Source: Roseivirga spongicola | GTDB lineage: Bacteria > Bacteroidota > Bacteroidia > Cytophagales > Cyclobacteriaceae | NCBI RefSeq assembly: GCF_001592965.1 | Contig: NZ_LRPC01000028.1 | Coordinates: 1,178,001 to 1,242,000, forward strand | DNA: 64,000 nucleotides | Reading direction: 5' to 3' | In this document: positions 1 to 9,497 of the stretch, in pieces | How positions within the stretch are numbered: the stretch's first letter is position 1 | Layout of the letters: each line of letters opens with the position of its first letter | Made by a program: the position numbers and the translations under genes | The notes under the pieces: generated by a model | Databases searched by the model: none | Seen by the model: only the letters and a program-made list of their open reading frames with translations | What the model was told of the DNA's origin: nothing

Positions 1-993
1 AATAAGTGGGAAGGACAAGGCAAGTTTCTTCTGGATGGATCAAACCCCGAGCATGACTGGCAAGGTTGGATTCCTCAAGAACACAATGCTCACATAAAAA
101 ATCCAGAAAGAGGTTTTGTAAGCTCAGCCAACCAACACCCGGTCGATGAGAGCTATCCATACTACGTATTCAATGATGGATATGAAATGTACCGAAACAG
201 AGTGATCAACAATTTTTTTAGATCAAAAAACAAGTTCACTATTCAAGACTTCAAAGACCTTCATAGCAACAATTACAATCTAAAGGCAGCAGAATTACTT
301 CCTCATATGCTAGAGGTAATGCCTAAAGAAGAGTTAAGCAAAGAAGAATTAGCCTATTTGGAAGAAGCCGGAAAGTGGAATTTCTACAACGAGATTGACT
401 CCAAGGGAGCTAGTATTTGGGAAGCTTGGTGGACTAGATTGAATAGAATGGTATGGGACGAAGTGAGAGATAGCCAAGAGGCTATAGATGCTCCTTTTGT
501 GTATCAGACAATATACCTTCTGAAGAATTACCCAGACGATCCTTTTATGGACATAGCTTCTACCCCAGAAGTCGAAACTGCCAATGACCTATTTTTGGCC
601 TCGTTCAAAGAAGCTGTCAAAGACTTAAACACTTGGAAGTCAGGACTTGGTGATTACCAGTGGGGCGATGTAAAAGCTACTTATGCTGGCCATTTACTTC
701 AAGCACTACCTGCATTTTCAAGGTTCAACATACCTATTGGAGGTAATAGTGGAATTGTAAACGCAACGTCCAAAAACCATGGAGCCTCTTGGCGTATGAT
801 CGTAGAAATGTCTGACCCACCAAAAGCATTTGGTGTTTATCCAGGTGGACAATCGGGAAACCCAGGTAGTAAATTCTACGATGATTTGGTAGATATCTGG
901 GCCGCAGGCGAATATTTAGAACTCAACTTTATGCAGTCGGCAGAAGATCAAACTGGCGTTTCATTCACTCAAACACTAAACCCTAAACAATGA
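1..993 (+). CDS. Penicillin acylase family protein, C-terminal part (5' end outside window)
   Basis: The frame is open from base 1 to a TGA at 991-993, so only the last 330 residues are present. The start of the fragment, with W-x-G-W-I-P, N-P-x-x-G-F and S-A-N, matches the beta-chain of N-terminal-nucleophile penicillin acylases, which hydrolyse amides such as beta-lactams, acyl-homoserine lactones or N-acyl amino acids, usually in the periplasm. Later S-W-R-M-I-V-E and Y-P-G-G-Q-S-G-N-P-G-S are also typical of the chain's C-terminal half. The catalytic Ser and the signal peptide would lie upstream of the window. The ATG at 187 is internal. The stop overlaps the next gene's start by 4 bases (ATGA), which suggests co-transcription. 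The substrate cannot be told. Confidence 0.85.
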   Translation, partial: NKWEGQGKFLLDGSNPEHDWQGWIPQEHNAHIKNPERGFVSSANQHPVDESYPYYVFNDGYEMYRNRVINNFFRSKNKFTIQDFKDLHSNNYNLKAAELLPHMLEVMPKEELSKEELAYLEEAGKWNFYNEIDSKGASIWEAWWTRLNRMVWDEVRDSQEAIDAPFVYQTIYLLKNYPDDPFMDIASTPEVETANDLFLASFKEAVKDLNTWKSGLGDYQWGDVKATYAGHLLQALPAFSRFNIPIGGNSGIVNATSKNHGASWRMIVEMSDPPKAFGVYPGGQSGNPGSKFYDDLVDIWAAGEYLELNFMQSAEDQTGVSFTQTLNPKQ

Positions 994-1346
994 AAAAGCT
1001 TAGCAATTTTATACTTACCATCATTTTAGGCGTCATTCTATCTCTTTTCCTTCCATGGTGGGCAGTTATGCTAGCTGCCTTCTTGAGTGGTGCAATCGTT
1101 CGCCTACGAAATGTAGCGGCCTTCTTTGTTCCGTTCGGGGCAATCGCATTACTTTGGATAGTAAATGCTTGGATGCTGTCTAGTGCCAATGACTATACTT
1201 TAGCGAGCAAAATAGCTGTATTACTACCTCTTGAAGGAAACGTGGTTTTACTGATTCTGGTAACAGGGGTTATTGGCGGATTAGCAGCAGGAATTGCCGG
1301 ACTTTTTGGTAATCAGTGCCGAGCTATTATGGCCAAGGAAGATTAA
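990..1346 (+). CDS. Small hydrophobic membrane protein of unknown function
   Basis: This 118-residue protein has about four hydrophobic stretches: roughly residues 6-35, 40-62, 75-90 and 90-108. The only charged parts are short loops and the C-terminal tail, so it is an inner-membrane protein with no extracytoplasmic domain. I do not recognise the family. It starts inside the stop of the acylase gene (ATGA) and its TAA shares one base with the ATG of the serB-serA fusion. The three genes therefore form one translationally coupled unit. No function is proposed. Confidence 0.7.
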   Translation: MKKLSNFILTIILGVILSLFLPWWAVMLAAFLSGAIVRLRNVAAFFVPFGAIALLWIVNAWMLSSANDYTLASKIAVLLPLEGNVVLLILVTGVIGGLAAGIAGLFGNQCRAIMAKED

Positions 1347-3247
1347 TGACTGAAATAAAGACTAAGCCGCATTTTGTAATCGATTTTGATAGCACCTTCA
1401 CCCAAGTGGAGGCGTTGGACATTTTGGGGGAAATCTCCTTAGAAAATCACCCAGAAAAGGAGCTTCGCCTGCAGCAAATAAAAGATGTAACTGACCTTGG
1501 TATGGCTGGTGAACTGTCGCTTCGTGAATCTCTAGATGCCAGAATAAAAATCTTAGATGCCAAGCAATCTCACCTAGCAGAATTAGTTAAGAGATTGAAA
1601 AAATTGATTTCGAAGTCGATCAACAGGAATAAGGCTTTCTTTCAAGAGAATGCGGAGAATACCTTCATTGTTTCTAATGGCTTTAAAGATTTTATAGTAC
1701 CCGTTGTTACTGAATTAGGAATTAAAGCAGAGCATGTTTTTGCTAATGACTTTGTTTTTGATGAAGCTGGTAATATTGTAGACTTCAACAGAGATAATGT
1801 TCTTTCTTCCAATGGAGGAAAAGTAACGCAAATTGAACAACTTAGACTTCAAGGAGAAATCCACATGATTGGTGATGGTTATACCGATTATGAAGTAAAA
1901 AAGGCCGGAGTTGCTAAGAAATTCTGGGCCTTCACTGAGAATATTGAACGCGATAGCGTGAAAGCCAATGCTGACCACATTGCACCGAGTTTTGACGAAA
2001 TACTTTTTGAAAATAATATGAGCGGAGCCCTTTCCTACCCTAAGAACAGAATTAAAATGCTCCTTTTGGAGAACGTTCACGCCAATGCTTTAGCCAAGTT
2101 AAAAGCAGATGGGTTCTCAGTAGAAAGCTACCCTGCTGGCTTGGATGAAGATGAACTCTCTGAGAAAATCAAGGGCATACACGTACTTGGCATTCGTTCT
2201 AAAACTCAGGTTACTGCTAAAGTTCTGCAACATGCAGATAAGCTAATGGCCATTGGCGCTTTTTGCATTGGCACCAATCAAATTGACTTAGAAGCAGCCT
2301 TGGCAAAAGGTATCGCGGTGTTCAACGCTCCTTTTAGCAACACTCGTTCTGTGGTAGAGTTGGCCATTGCTGAACTCATTATGCTTATGCGTGGCATTCA
2401 AGATAAGTCGAATGACATGCATCAAGGAAGGTGGTCTAAAACTGCTTCAAATAGTAATGAAATTCGTGGCAAAAAACTCGGTATTATAGGCTACGGAAAC
2501 ATTGGTTCGCAGCTTTCGGTATTGGCCGAAAATATGGGGATGCAAGTGTACTACTACGATATTGAAGAGAGACTTGCTTTAGGAAATGCAACTAAATGTG
2601 ACTCATTGGAAGAGCTTTTAGGATTGGCAGATATGGTAACACTACACATTGATGGCAGACCAGAAAACAATGGCTTTTTTACCGAAGAGCACTTCAATTT
2701 GATGAAAGATGGAGTGATATTTCTAAACCTTGCAAGAGGGCCTGTGGTAGATGTACCTGCGTTAAAAGCCGCCATCGATTCTGGAAAAATTAGGGGCGCT
2801 GGTGTAGATGTTTTCCCTGAAGAGCCTAAGAGCAACTACGACCCATTCGAATCCGAATTAATTGGTTTACCGAACACCATCTTGACTCCACATATTGGCG
2901 GAAGCACGCTGGAAGCTCAGGAAAACATAGCTGATTTTGTACCGAACAAAATCATGGATTACATTAACACCGGGAATACAGCCTTGAGTGTGAACTTTCC
3001 AAATATCACTCTCCCTTCTTTACAGAATGCGCATCGATTAATTCACATCCATGCTAACAAGCCGGGGGTACTAGCAAAGATTAACAAAGTACTAGCAGAA
3101 CATGATGCCAATATTGACGGTCAATACTTAAAAACAAATGAAACCGTTGGTTATGTGATCACGGACATTAACAAAGCTTACGACAAAGACTTGATCACAG
3201 CCCTCAAAAAGATTGAGCATACTATTAAGTTCAGGGTGTTATATTAA
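1346..3247 (+). CDS. serA: Fused phosphoserine phosphatase-like / D-3-phosphoglycerate dehydrogenase
   Basis: The protein has 633 residues, whereas a stand-alone SerA has about 410-530. Residues 8-220 form a HAD phosphatase like SerB: D13-x-D15-S-T nucleophile motif, S110-N-G, and G176-D-G-x-x-D181. Residues about 238-550 are the dehydrogenase, with NAD-binding G382-x-G-x-x-G387 and catalytic R464, E493 and H516, spaced exactly as in E. coli SerA (R240/E269/H292). Residues 560-633 are an ACT domain, which in this family binds serine and gives feedback control. The first and last steps of serine synthesis would thus share one chain. I chose the ATG at 1346, which overlaps the preceding TAA; an upstream GTG at 1316 would run far into that gene. 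Phosphatase specificity is inferred from motifs only. Confidence 0.88.
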   Translation: MTEIKTKPHFVIDFDSTFTQVEALDILGEISLENHPEKELRLQQIKDVTDLGMAGELSLRESLDARIKILDAKQSHLAELVKRLKKLISKSINRNKAFFQENAENTFIVSNGFKDFIVPVVTELGIKAEHVFANDFVFDEAGNIVDFNRDNVLSSNGGKVTQIEQLRLQGEIHMIGDGYTDYEVKKAGVAKKFWAFTENIERDSVKANADHIAPSFDEILFENNMSGALSYPKNRIKMLLLENVHANALAKLKADGFSVESYPAGLDEDELSEKIKGIHVLGIRSKTQVTAKVLQHADKLMAIGAFCIGTNQIDLEAALAKGIAVFNAPFSNTRSVVELAIAELIMLMRGIQDKSNDMHQGRWSKTASNSNEIRGKKLGIIGYGNIGSQLSVLAENMGMQVYYYDIEERLALGNATKCDSLEELLGLADMVTLHIDGRPENNGFFTEEHFNLMKDGVIFLNLARGPVVDVPALKAAIDSGKIRGAGVDVFPEEPKSNYDPFESELIGLPNTILTPHIGGSTLEAQENIADFVPNKIMDYINTGNTALSVNFPNITLPSLQNAHRLIHIHANKPGVLAKINKVLAEHDANIDGQYLKTNETVGYVITDINKAYDKDLITALKKIEHTIKFRVLY

Positions 3248-3262
3248 CGGATTAATCAAAAC

Positions 3263-3304
3263 AAGAGGTCTTTCCGTTGCTTTTAGCATTCAGAAAGACC
3301 TCTT
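3263..3304. terminator. Bidirectional intrinsic terminator between serA and the multicopper oxidase gene
   Basis: A perfect 12-bp inverted repeat (AAGAGGTCTTTC at 3263-3274, GAAAGACCTCTT at 3293-3304) is followed by CTTTTTC on the plus strand. It sits between two convergent stop codons. Confidence 0.75.
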
Positions 3305-3315
3305 ACCTTTTTCAA

Positions 3316-6300
3316 CTACTTATTACTGTCATTGGCTATGGTAATCACAGGCATCATCATTCCCCTATCTTCATGTCTTAAAATATGGCAATGGTAAACC
3401 CAGATTCCTGTTTTATTGAAGTTATCGGCAACAACAGATGAAGCACCCTCTCCGGTTTGATTAGGCACATTAAACCAATAACGTACTTTCACATAACCAT
3501 GGGCTGGTATGGTAATAGTATCCCACCAGTTGCCAACTATAGCGTCAACGCCAATTTCCCCTTGATATATTGTACCCGGAACAGCACCTTTAGCTGGCAT
3601 GGCCTGTCTTTGATCTATATCTGAATCTGAAGCGGTTACAGCTCGCATAAACCAATCTTGTTGGGTATTACCATCTGAATCCACATATTTCTGATAGGCC
3701 AATTGACCAACCTCCACTACAAAGAATGGATTAATGTGAATATGAAAAGGATGGCTCACATCAGAATTGTTAATGAGAATCCATTCTTCGGCAGTTTGTG
3801 CAAGAGGTAGGCTATCTACTAGAGTCTTATTCTTATCATAAAACGTACTCTTCACATTAACTATAGAAGGTCTAGATTTTGTAACCGTTTTCGTACCAAT
3901 AGTCAAAGTTGTATCTGCAATACCTGTGAGAGCCGACCAAGAGGGCTTTCCTATGCCGCTGTAGGCAAAAGCATCACCCTTCTTTGTTATTGATTGATAG
4001 TAACCAGGGTTTGTGAAATAATAATTGTCGCCAACTTTATTCGTATAGTTCTGTGCAAAGAAGTCTTCGAAACTAAGGTCTTGGCTAATACTCTTATTTT
4101 TTTGATCAGTTGGTGATTCAAGTTCAGATGGGTCGGTGAATGGTGCTCCTATAATTGAATCTGCTTTAGGATTACCAATCATATCATTAAGTTCAAAAAA
4201 CCTACCATTCAAAGTAAATTGGTTTACTCCGCCATTAAACCCATTGGCAGAAGACACATTCACTTTAATCCCAGACACATCGAACATTACAGGCCTAGAT
4301 TGAAGTATATCCGAGTCCTTAATTTTAGACACGTATGATGGCGCATTTCCTGAAGTGGTTGGCGCGATACTCTTCAAGTAAGTGTTACTTGGGAATTTTG
4401 GAGTCGAATTAGCCGCAACCGGTGCGCCAGACACCTTAACACTGAATAAATCTGCGTCAGTAATACTGCCATTAAAATTATAAGGCTGCCATTTCCCAAC
4501 CTCACCTTGTTTAAACTCGCTCTTGGTTGCAAAATCTACATCAAGAAAGTTACCATCTTTGATGATCTTGGTTTTAATTAGTGGAATCAGTGATGTACTC
4601 TTGTTTCCATTCCAGTTCTGAATAAACTCACCATAATTCTGACCTGATGAATCTACCTTAGCGAACAAATAAGGGTTAGATTTAGTAGGTGCAGCTTCTG
4701 GCCAAAAAGAAGAAGTATTGGTTACTGAATTGTATAGGATCTTATGGCCATTTGTCTGACGGACCGCAATAAAGGTGCTATCCCCTGAATCACTTACAAT
4801 CACCGACTTATAATCTTTAAATAAAGTATAAGTTCCTGCTCCTAACTGCACCAAAAAGTCTGACCTGTTTCCAGGGGCAAGCAATGCCGGGTTCTCGGCA
4901 GTAACTGTATCCAATTTAGAGAGGGTTATACCGTCAACTGCAGCCAAGAAAACTGGTATGGATTTATAAATCTTAACCTTCTTCTGAACATTCTTTTTAT
5001 TGGCAATAGTGGTATCCTTTTCATACATACCTAACCAAATCTGGCTAAAAGCCCTGTGATTAGTACCTGCATTGACCATCCTCCACCTTTCAAGCTGGTT
5101 TGGACGAATGTTTAAAGTATCCATTAGTTTACCGTTTACAGTAACCTGAATATCCACATTAGTAGCTCCTCCAGGATTGGCCGGATTAGCAATGGAATCT
5201 ATGTGTCCTTTGCTATTACCCTTGCCATATTGAGCCCCAAAATTCGTCAGTTCTTGAACTGCCAAAACTCTATCGTGATAGGTTTGCCAGTCTGTGAGAT
5301 CATATGGAGTTTGATTTCCCCCTCCAACAACTGATGAGGGATGACTTGGGAAGGGAACTATGGCGTTAGATTCACTTTCCTGAATAACTATGGTACCAGC
5401 AAGTCCATTCTCTACTTGAGCAGATGTAGAACCATGCTTATGTGGATGATACCAGTGAGTTCCTGGTAAATGTGTTGTTGGAATTTTGTATTGATAATCC
5501 CAAGAACCAGGCTTTACGCTTTGATCTGATACCGAAAATGGATTCAGCTTTCCTAAATCTGAAACCGGTGCATGCGCATGATGAGGAGCATCATAACCGG
5601 CCGTATCAATTCCCTCAGGTACAATAACTATAGTAACATCATCTTTGGAAGGGTCAACGTGAAGACCATGAACGTGAAGGTTAGTATTATTTAAGTTGTG
5701 AGGTATATTTATTTCACCACGAATACTATCACCAATCAACACCTCATCTGGGTTAAATTTCTTGCCCATCAACTCTTCATACTTTTGCATAACATCACTT
5801 TCGGCTGGGTTGAGCCTGTTTGCAATATTCACATTCAAAAGGTCACCAGGTTTAAAGTAAAAGGTTGGCCCCGGAAGCATTTCTATGGTTTCATCTAAGC
5901 CGTATGCTCTAGTCCATATTTTTCCCCCAGCTACTCCTGGTATCCCATTAATAGAAGTCTCACCGAACTGAGTGTATAAAGTTGTACTTAGAACCCCATC
6001 AATCGACTCTATTTTTTGAGGCAAGAACTTGATATTTTTAACGAATAACTGAGTGGAAGCCTCCTGTGTCAGGTAAAGAGTTACCTTATTTGAACCTTGC
6101 ACCAAAGCCGACTCTGGGATTTCAAAAACATCGACATGGAAGTTGGGAATAGTATCTGAAATTGGCTTTTTAGTTACAACCTGAGACCCATTACTGTTTT
6201 CAACTTTGATATAAATTGGATCGTGCGGCACCCCGTTAACCAAAGCTGCAGCCACTTCCATGGCCATTTGTACTCGACCAGGTTTATTGAGATTCAAGTC

Positions 6301-6603
6301 AAAAGTAAGGCCAGCTCCATTTGTGTTAGAAAGTGACCATGTATTATATTCTTGTCTAAAAATGGCTCCAGACTTAGAGAACAAACTAACAGAATTAATT
6401 GTGGAGGAACCCGTTGGTTGAGTTGCTGTTGGTGTACTTGTAGACAAATCTACCATAGCATAAGAAACAGGATCTGCAATATCGACCATATGGTCCGAAT
6501 GTTTTTGCCCATCCTGAAGAGGCATGGCTTTGCTCGAACAACTCTGGTTGATCAGAAAAAAGCACAAAATAAATACGTAGAGAAAATTAGTTGAAGGTCT
6601 CAT
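3316..6603 (-). CDS. Large multicopper oxidase lipoprotein
   Basis: A 1095-residue multicopper oxidase, about twice the length of CueO/laccase types. Residues 1-22 are a lipoprotein signal ending L-I-N-Q-S-C, so the enzyme is probably anchored in the envelope. All four copper motifs are visible: H-V-H-G-L-H near 308, H-W-Y-H-P-H-K-H-G near 384, H-P-F-H-I-H near 952, and W-V-Y-H-C-H-I-L-x-H-E-x-x-G-M-M near 1074, which includes the type 1 Cys/His and the trinuclear ligands. Residues ~60-200 look like an extra beta domain and ~560-900 is a long middle part. It is divergent from a HmuY-like/TonB receptor pair 141 bases away. Copper detoxification or metal oxidation is plausible, but the substrate is unknown. 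Confidence 0.9.
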   Translation of the reverse strand: MRPSTNFLYVFILCFFLINQSCSSKAMPLQDGQKHSDHMVDIADPVSYAMVDLSTSTPTATQPTGSSTINSVSLFSKSGAIFRQEYNTWSLSNTNGAGLTFDLNLNKPGRVQMAMEVAAALVNGVPHDPIYIKVENSNGSQVVTKKPISDTIPNFHVDVFEIPESALVQGSNKVTLYLTQEASTQLFVKNIKFLPQKIESIDGVLSTTLYTQFGETSINGIPGVAGGKIWTRAYGLDETIEMLPGPTFYFKPGDLLNVNIANRLNPAESDVMQKYEELMGKKFNPDEVLIGDSIRGEINIPHNLNNTNLHVHGLHVDPSKDDVTIVIVPEGIDTAGYDAPHHAHAPVSDLGKLNPFSVSDQSVKPGSWDYQYKIPTTHLPGTHWYHPHKHGSTSAQVENGLAGTIVIQESESNAIVPFPSHPSSVVGGGNQTPYDLTDWQTYHDRVLAVQELTNFGAQYGKGNSKGHIDSIANPANPGGATNVDIQVTVNGKLMDTLNIRPNQLERWRMVNAGTNHRAFSQIWLGMYEKDTTIANKKNVQKKVKIYKSIPVFLAAVDGITLSKLDTVTAENPALLAPGNRSDFLVQLGAGTYTLFKDYKSVIVSDSGDSTFIAVRQTNGHKILYNSVTNTSSFWPEAAPTKSNPYLFAKVDSSGQNYGEFIQNWNGNKSTSLIPLIKTKIIKDGNFLDVDFATKSEFKQGEVGKWQPYNFNGSITDADLFSVKVSGAPVAANSTPKFPSNTYLKSIAPTTSGNAPSYVSKIKDSDILQSRPVMFDVSGIKVNVSSANGFNGGVNQFTLNGRFFELNDMIGNPKADSIIGAPFTDPSELESPTDQKNKSISQDLSFEDFFAQNYTNKVGDNYYFTNPGYYQSITKKGDAFAYSGIGKPSWSALTGIADTTLTIGTKTVTKSRPSIVNVKSTFYDKNKTLVDSLPLAQTAEEWILINNSDVSHPFHIHINPFFVVEVGQLAYQKYVDSDGNTQQDWFMRAVTASDSDIDQRQAMPAKGAVPGTIYQGEIGVDAIVGNWWDTITIPAHGYVKVRYWFNVPNQTGEGASSVVADNFNKTGIWVYHCHILRHEDRGMMMPVITIANDSNK

Positions 6604-6744
6604 AATTATTGTGTTGTGTTAATTGAAAATTCACCACTAATATAAAATTTTCAACCCAAACTTTATCATCCTCAGAAATCATTCTCCATTTGTAGCCATT
6701 GTAAAAACAGGTATATTGTGACCTGAATTCAAACTAACACACAC

Positions 6745-7398
6745 ATGAGAACTAAAGAGATTATTGCAGCACTACTATTGCTATTGGCTATTGCAGCATG
6801 TTCTGAAGACGAACCTTCACCAAGCTTTTCAACAGCTACTTATCAAGGAGAAATAAGCATTAACCCTAACAACTTTCCATCTGGTGCTGGGCTTAACCTC
6901 ACCCTAGGAGATACAGGAAAAGTAGTCCAGTTAGACGATGAAGCGGCTTTTGAGTGGGATATTAAAATAATGACCATAAGAACAGGACAAGGTGGTCGCC
7001 CTGGTATTTTCTTATTTGGCGACACACAATCTAATGTGAACACTCAGGCAGTAAACGTTTCTGAAAATTTCAATATCGGTTTAGGTCTTAGCGGTTTCAA
7101 TGCCTTCAGTGAAGTATCTACGGCTATGCAAAACCAACTTTCGGCCGATGGTACTTTTAACTTCGACCCTAAAACAGACACAGACGGTTCTGGAAAACCA
7201 GATGCAGACAAACTCGCTACCGCTTATCAAAGCCTAGTTATAGGAGATAGAGTAGTAAACCTTCAGGAAGAGAACCAACCCGTATTCCTTGTCAAAAGTA
7301 GATCTGGAGCTATTTTCAAATTCCAAATGGTAAACAGAGAAAATGGAGGTAAAGCCACTTTAAGGTGGAGCAGATTTGCACTAGATGTAATAGAATAA
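6745..7398 (+). CDS. HmuY-like metal/haem-binding lipoprotein (probable)
   Basis: 217 residues. The signal peptide ends L-A-I-A-A-C, with the lipid-bearing Cys at 19. The rest is beta-rich. Two stretches recall the HmuY family: E-W-D-I-K-I followed by I-R-T-G-Q-G-G near residues 73-88, and a closing pair of strands (V-K-S-R-S-G-A-I-F-K-F, then A-T-L-R-W) near 183-210. A D-x-D-x-D-G-S-G segment near 145-155 may bind Ca2+. The TonB-receptor gene follows after only 3 bases, the same order as hmuY-hmuR in Porphyromonas gingivalis, where HmuY is a haemophore-like lipoprotein. Lipoprotein status is seen directly; the HmuY assignment is inference from motif style and context. Confidence 0.6.
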   Translation: MRTKEIIAALLLLLAIAACSEDEPSPSFSTATYQGEISINPNNFPSGAGLNLTLGDTGKVVQLDDEAAFEWDIKIMTIRTGQGGRPGIFLFGDTQSNVNTQAVNVSENFNIGLGLSGFNAFSEVSTAMQNQLSADGTFNFDPKTDTDGSGKPDADKLATAYQSLVIGDRVVNLQEENQPVFLVKSRSGAIFKFQMVNRENGGKATLRWSRFALDVIE

Positions 7399-7401
7399 CT
7401 C

Positions 7402-9408
7402 ATGCGAAGCTGTATTCAAATTGGCTTCCTTCTTTACATACTGAGCACACAGGTCTTTGCACAAAACCTTCCCGAGAACATAAGAAAAGACAGCTTGTTT
7501 CAAGACTTAGATTCCGTAATTGTCTTTGGGCAGAGACACTCTTCTACACAAAACAGTATATACGGAGAATTACTAAGCGGAACAGAGGCACAACCTATTT
7601 CCATTTTAGATAAGTTGCCAGGAATCACCAAAATCCATAAAAATGGATACCCTCTGGTTTTCAGAGGCATGTTTGGCAACAGGTTACGGATAGAAAAAAA
7701 TGGCGTATTAAAAACTGGCTTTGTTGAACATGGGTACCTCTTAGACGATATCAATCCTGAAAATATTGAGTCGGTAAAACTCATTCATGGGGCTGAAAGA
7801 ATACTCTATGGCAGTGGGACTCTAGGAGGAATGGTTCAGATTAATGAACACGATGCTTCCAAAGACATCAAAAACACTCTCTATTCAAGGTATGCTACCA
7901 ATAATAGCGGACTGAGTATTGGAGGAGTATTAGGCAAGAGGTTCAATAATTTGGGTGTGCGATTCTCTGGCCGAAGAACAACTGCCAATGACTTTAAATA
8001 TCCTTCGGGTGAAAATGCCAACAACTCTGCTTACTGGCAGCACAATTTTAGACTCTCTACTTCTCTTCAAAACCCAAGAAAGAATTTAAAACTATCGTGG
8101 AATAATGAGTTCAATAGCGGTTACCAAGAAAGACCACAAGGTTTTCAGAATAACCCTTACGAGCTAAGAGATTACAAGAACAACTTTACTTATCAATCAG
8201 ATTTGCACCTCGATTGGGCTGTTGACCCAACTGTTCGTCTTAAGCAACAATTGTGGGGACTATTTTTCGATACAGATCAGAACCGTAAAAACTTCAATGG
8301 AGATTTTACTATTATAAACTCCGAGGAATTGAGAAACTATGAGAAAAGCTCATTTGGCTATAAGGCAACACTCCTACTCAAAGAGTACAGCCGAACAAAC
8401 TATTTATTCGGTCTTGATTTCATCAACTCAAGGTTAACGGAGAATACTTTCTTCTCCGATAATGTTAATCCAGCATTTTCCAACCAATCAACCCTTGAAA
8501 GAAACGAAGTAATGTACGGCTTCTACTCCATGGCTAACCTGTTGTTGAAGAAAGTCGGATTGAAATTTTCCGCCAGAGCTGATGCAGCAAGAATAGAAAA
8601 TGAAGACAACCATTTAAATTTCACAGCACTCACTGGTGGTATTGAGCTAGACTGGCAAATGAGAAACGCATATAATAGCGTTAGTCTTACCCGAAGTTTC
8701 AGATACCCTTCTCAGCTAGAGTCACTTGGAGTCTTAATAGGCGGAAGAGGTGTCTTTTATGGAAACCCTAGTGTTCTGCCTGAATATGCTCACCAGCTAG
8801 AATGGAGTTTTAACAGAGACAAAGACAGTTTTAGCTATGGTTTAAACGCGTGGCTAGCACTATTCAACGATAGGATTAGCGAGGTATACCTTGGGGATAA
8901 CGATTTTACGTATGAGAACTCCGAAAGAGCCAGAACTTATGGCCTAGAAGGCTATTTAGCAAAGAGCTGGAAACCATTAGTAAGTAATGATGAGCTTGCA
9001 TTTACACTTAATTCTGAATACACAAGAGGCGACAACTTGGAAACCACAAGTTGGCTGGGGCAAGGCGAACCACTTATAGGCATCCCTCCTTTTCAATCTT
9101 CAGTAGAACTTAAGTACTCTAAGCAATTCAGTAAAACCATTTCAGGAGGTATTCAGGCTGACTCACAACGATTTGCAGCACTAACACGCCTACCGGAAGG
9201 GCCAATAAGACAGATTTGGGCTGCTCAAGAAACAGCCTCTTACTGGCTAATTAATTTTTCACTAGAATCTAATTTCACCCTTCGTAGAAATAAGTTGAGT
9301 GCCAGACTTTCTATTTCTAACCTAACCAATGAAACATATTTTCCTTTTGGAGCCAGAATTATGGGAATGGGCAGAAATTTCTCATTTCAAACAAGGTTTA
9401 TCTTTTAA
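7402..9408 (+). CDS. TonB-dependent outer-membrane receptor
   Basis: 668 residues. The signal peptide ends near V-F-A-Q (residue 21), a TonB-box-like D-S-V-I-V-F-G lies at 39-45, and a plug domain covers about 50-150 (I-L-D-K-L-P-G, then I-E-S-V-K-L-I-H-G-A-E-R-I-L-Y-G). The rest is a 22-strand type barrel ending in an aromatic residue (F-Q-T-R-F-I-F). F-R-Y-P and N-P-S-V-L-P-E-Y resemble the FRAP/NPNL boxes of haem receptors, but the His usually found between them is missing. It is encoded 3 bases after the HmuY-like lipoprotein and divergent from a multicopper oxidase, so haem, siderophore or copper uptake are all possible. The fold is certain; the substrate is not. Confidence 0.9.
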   Translation: MRSCIQIGFLLYILSTQVFAQNLPENIRKDSLFQDLDSVIVFGQRHSSTQNSIYGELLSGTEAQPISILDKLPGITKIHKNGYPLVFRGMFGNRLRIEKNGVLKTGFVEHGYLLDDINPENIESVKLIHGAERILYGSGTLGGMVQINEHDASKDIKNTLYSRYATNNSGLSIGGVLGKRFNNLGVRFSGRRTTANDFKYPSGENANNSAYWQHNFRLSTSLQNPRKNLKLSWNNEFNSGYQERPQGFQNNPYELRDYKNNFTYQSDLHLDWAVDPTVRLKQQLWGLFFDTDQNRKNFNGDFTIINSEELRNYEKSSFGYKATLLLKEYSRTNYLFGLDFINSRLTENTFFSDNVNPAFSNQSTLERNEVMYGFYSMANLLLKKVGLKFSARADAARIENEDNHLNFTALTGGIELDWQMRNAYNSVSLTRSFRYPSQLESLGVLIGGRGVFYGNPSVLPEYAHQLEWSFNRDKDSFSYGLNAWLALFNDRISEVYLGDNDFTYENSERARTYGLEGYLAKSWKPLVSNDELAFTLNSEYTRGDNLETTSWLGQGEPLIGIPPFQSSVELKYSKQFSKTISGGIQADSQRFAALTRLPEGPIRQIWAAQETASYWLINFSLESNFTLRRNKLSARLSISNLTNETYFPFGARIMGMGRNFSFQTRFIF

Positions 9409-9445
9409 AGATACAAGCCCAACTAAACTCCTTACATTAAAGCAA

Positions 9446-9477
9446 TTGCACCTAACCCAATAATGTGCTAGCTTTTG
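9446..9477 (+). promoter_or_regulatory. Bacteroidota-type promoter upstream of the amidohydrolase gene
   Basis: TTG at 9446-9448 and TAGCTTTTG at 9469-9477 with a 20-base spacer. This approximates the -33 TTTG / -7 TAnnTTTG consensus with one extra base inside the -7 box. It lies 20 bases upstream of the start codon. Confidence 0.4.
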
Positions 9478-9497
9478 GTTCAAATTAAACTATAACT

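Noticed and set aside
1316-1345. GTG start for the serB-serA fusion
   Set aside because: It would put ten residues inside the previous gene. The ATG at 1346 starts directly before the HAD domain and overlaps the previous stop.
5442-6594. Plus-strand frames inside the multicopper oxidase gene
   Set aside because: They are shadow frames of the oxidase coding region with no recognisable protein features.
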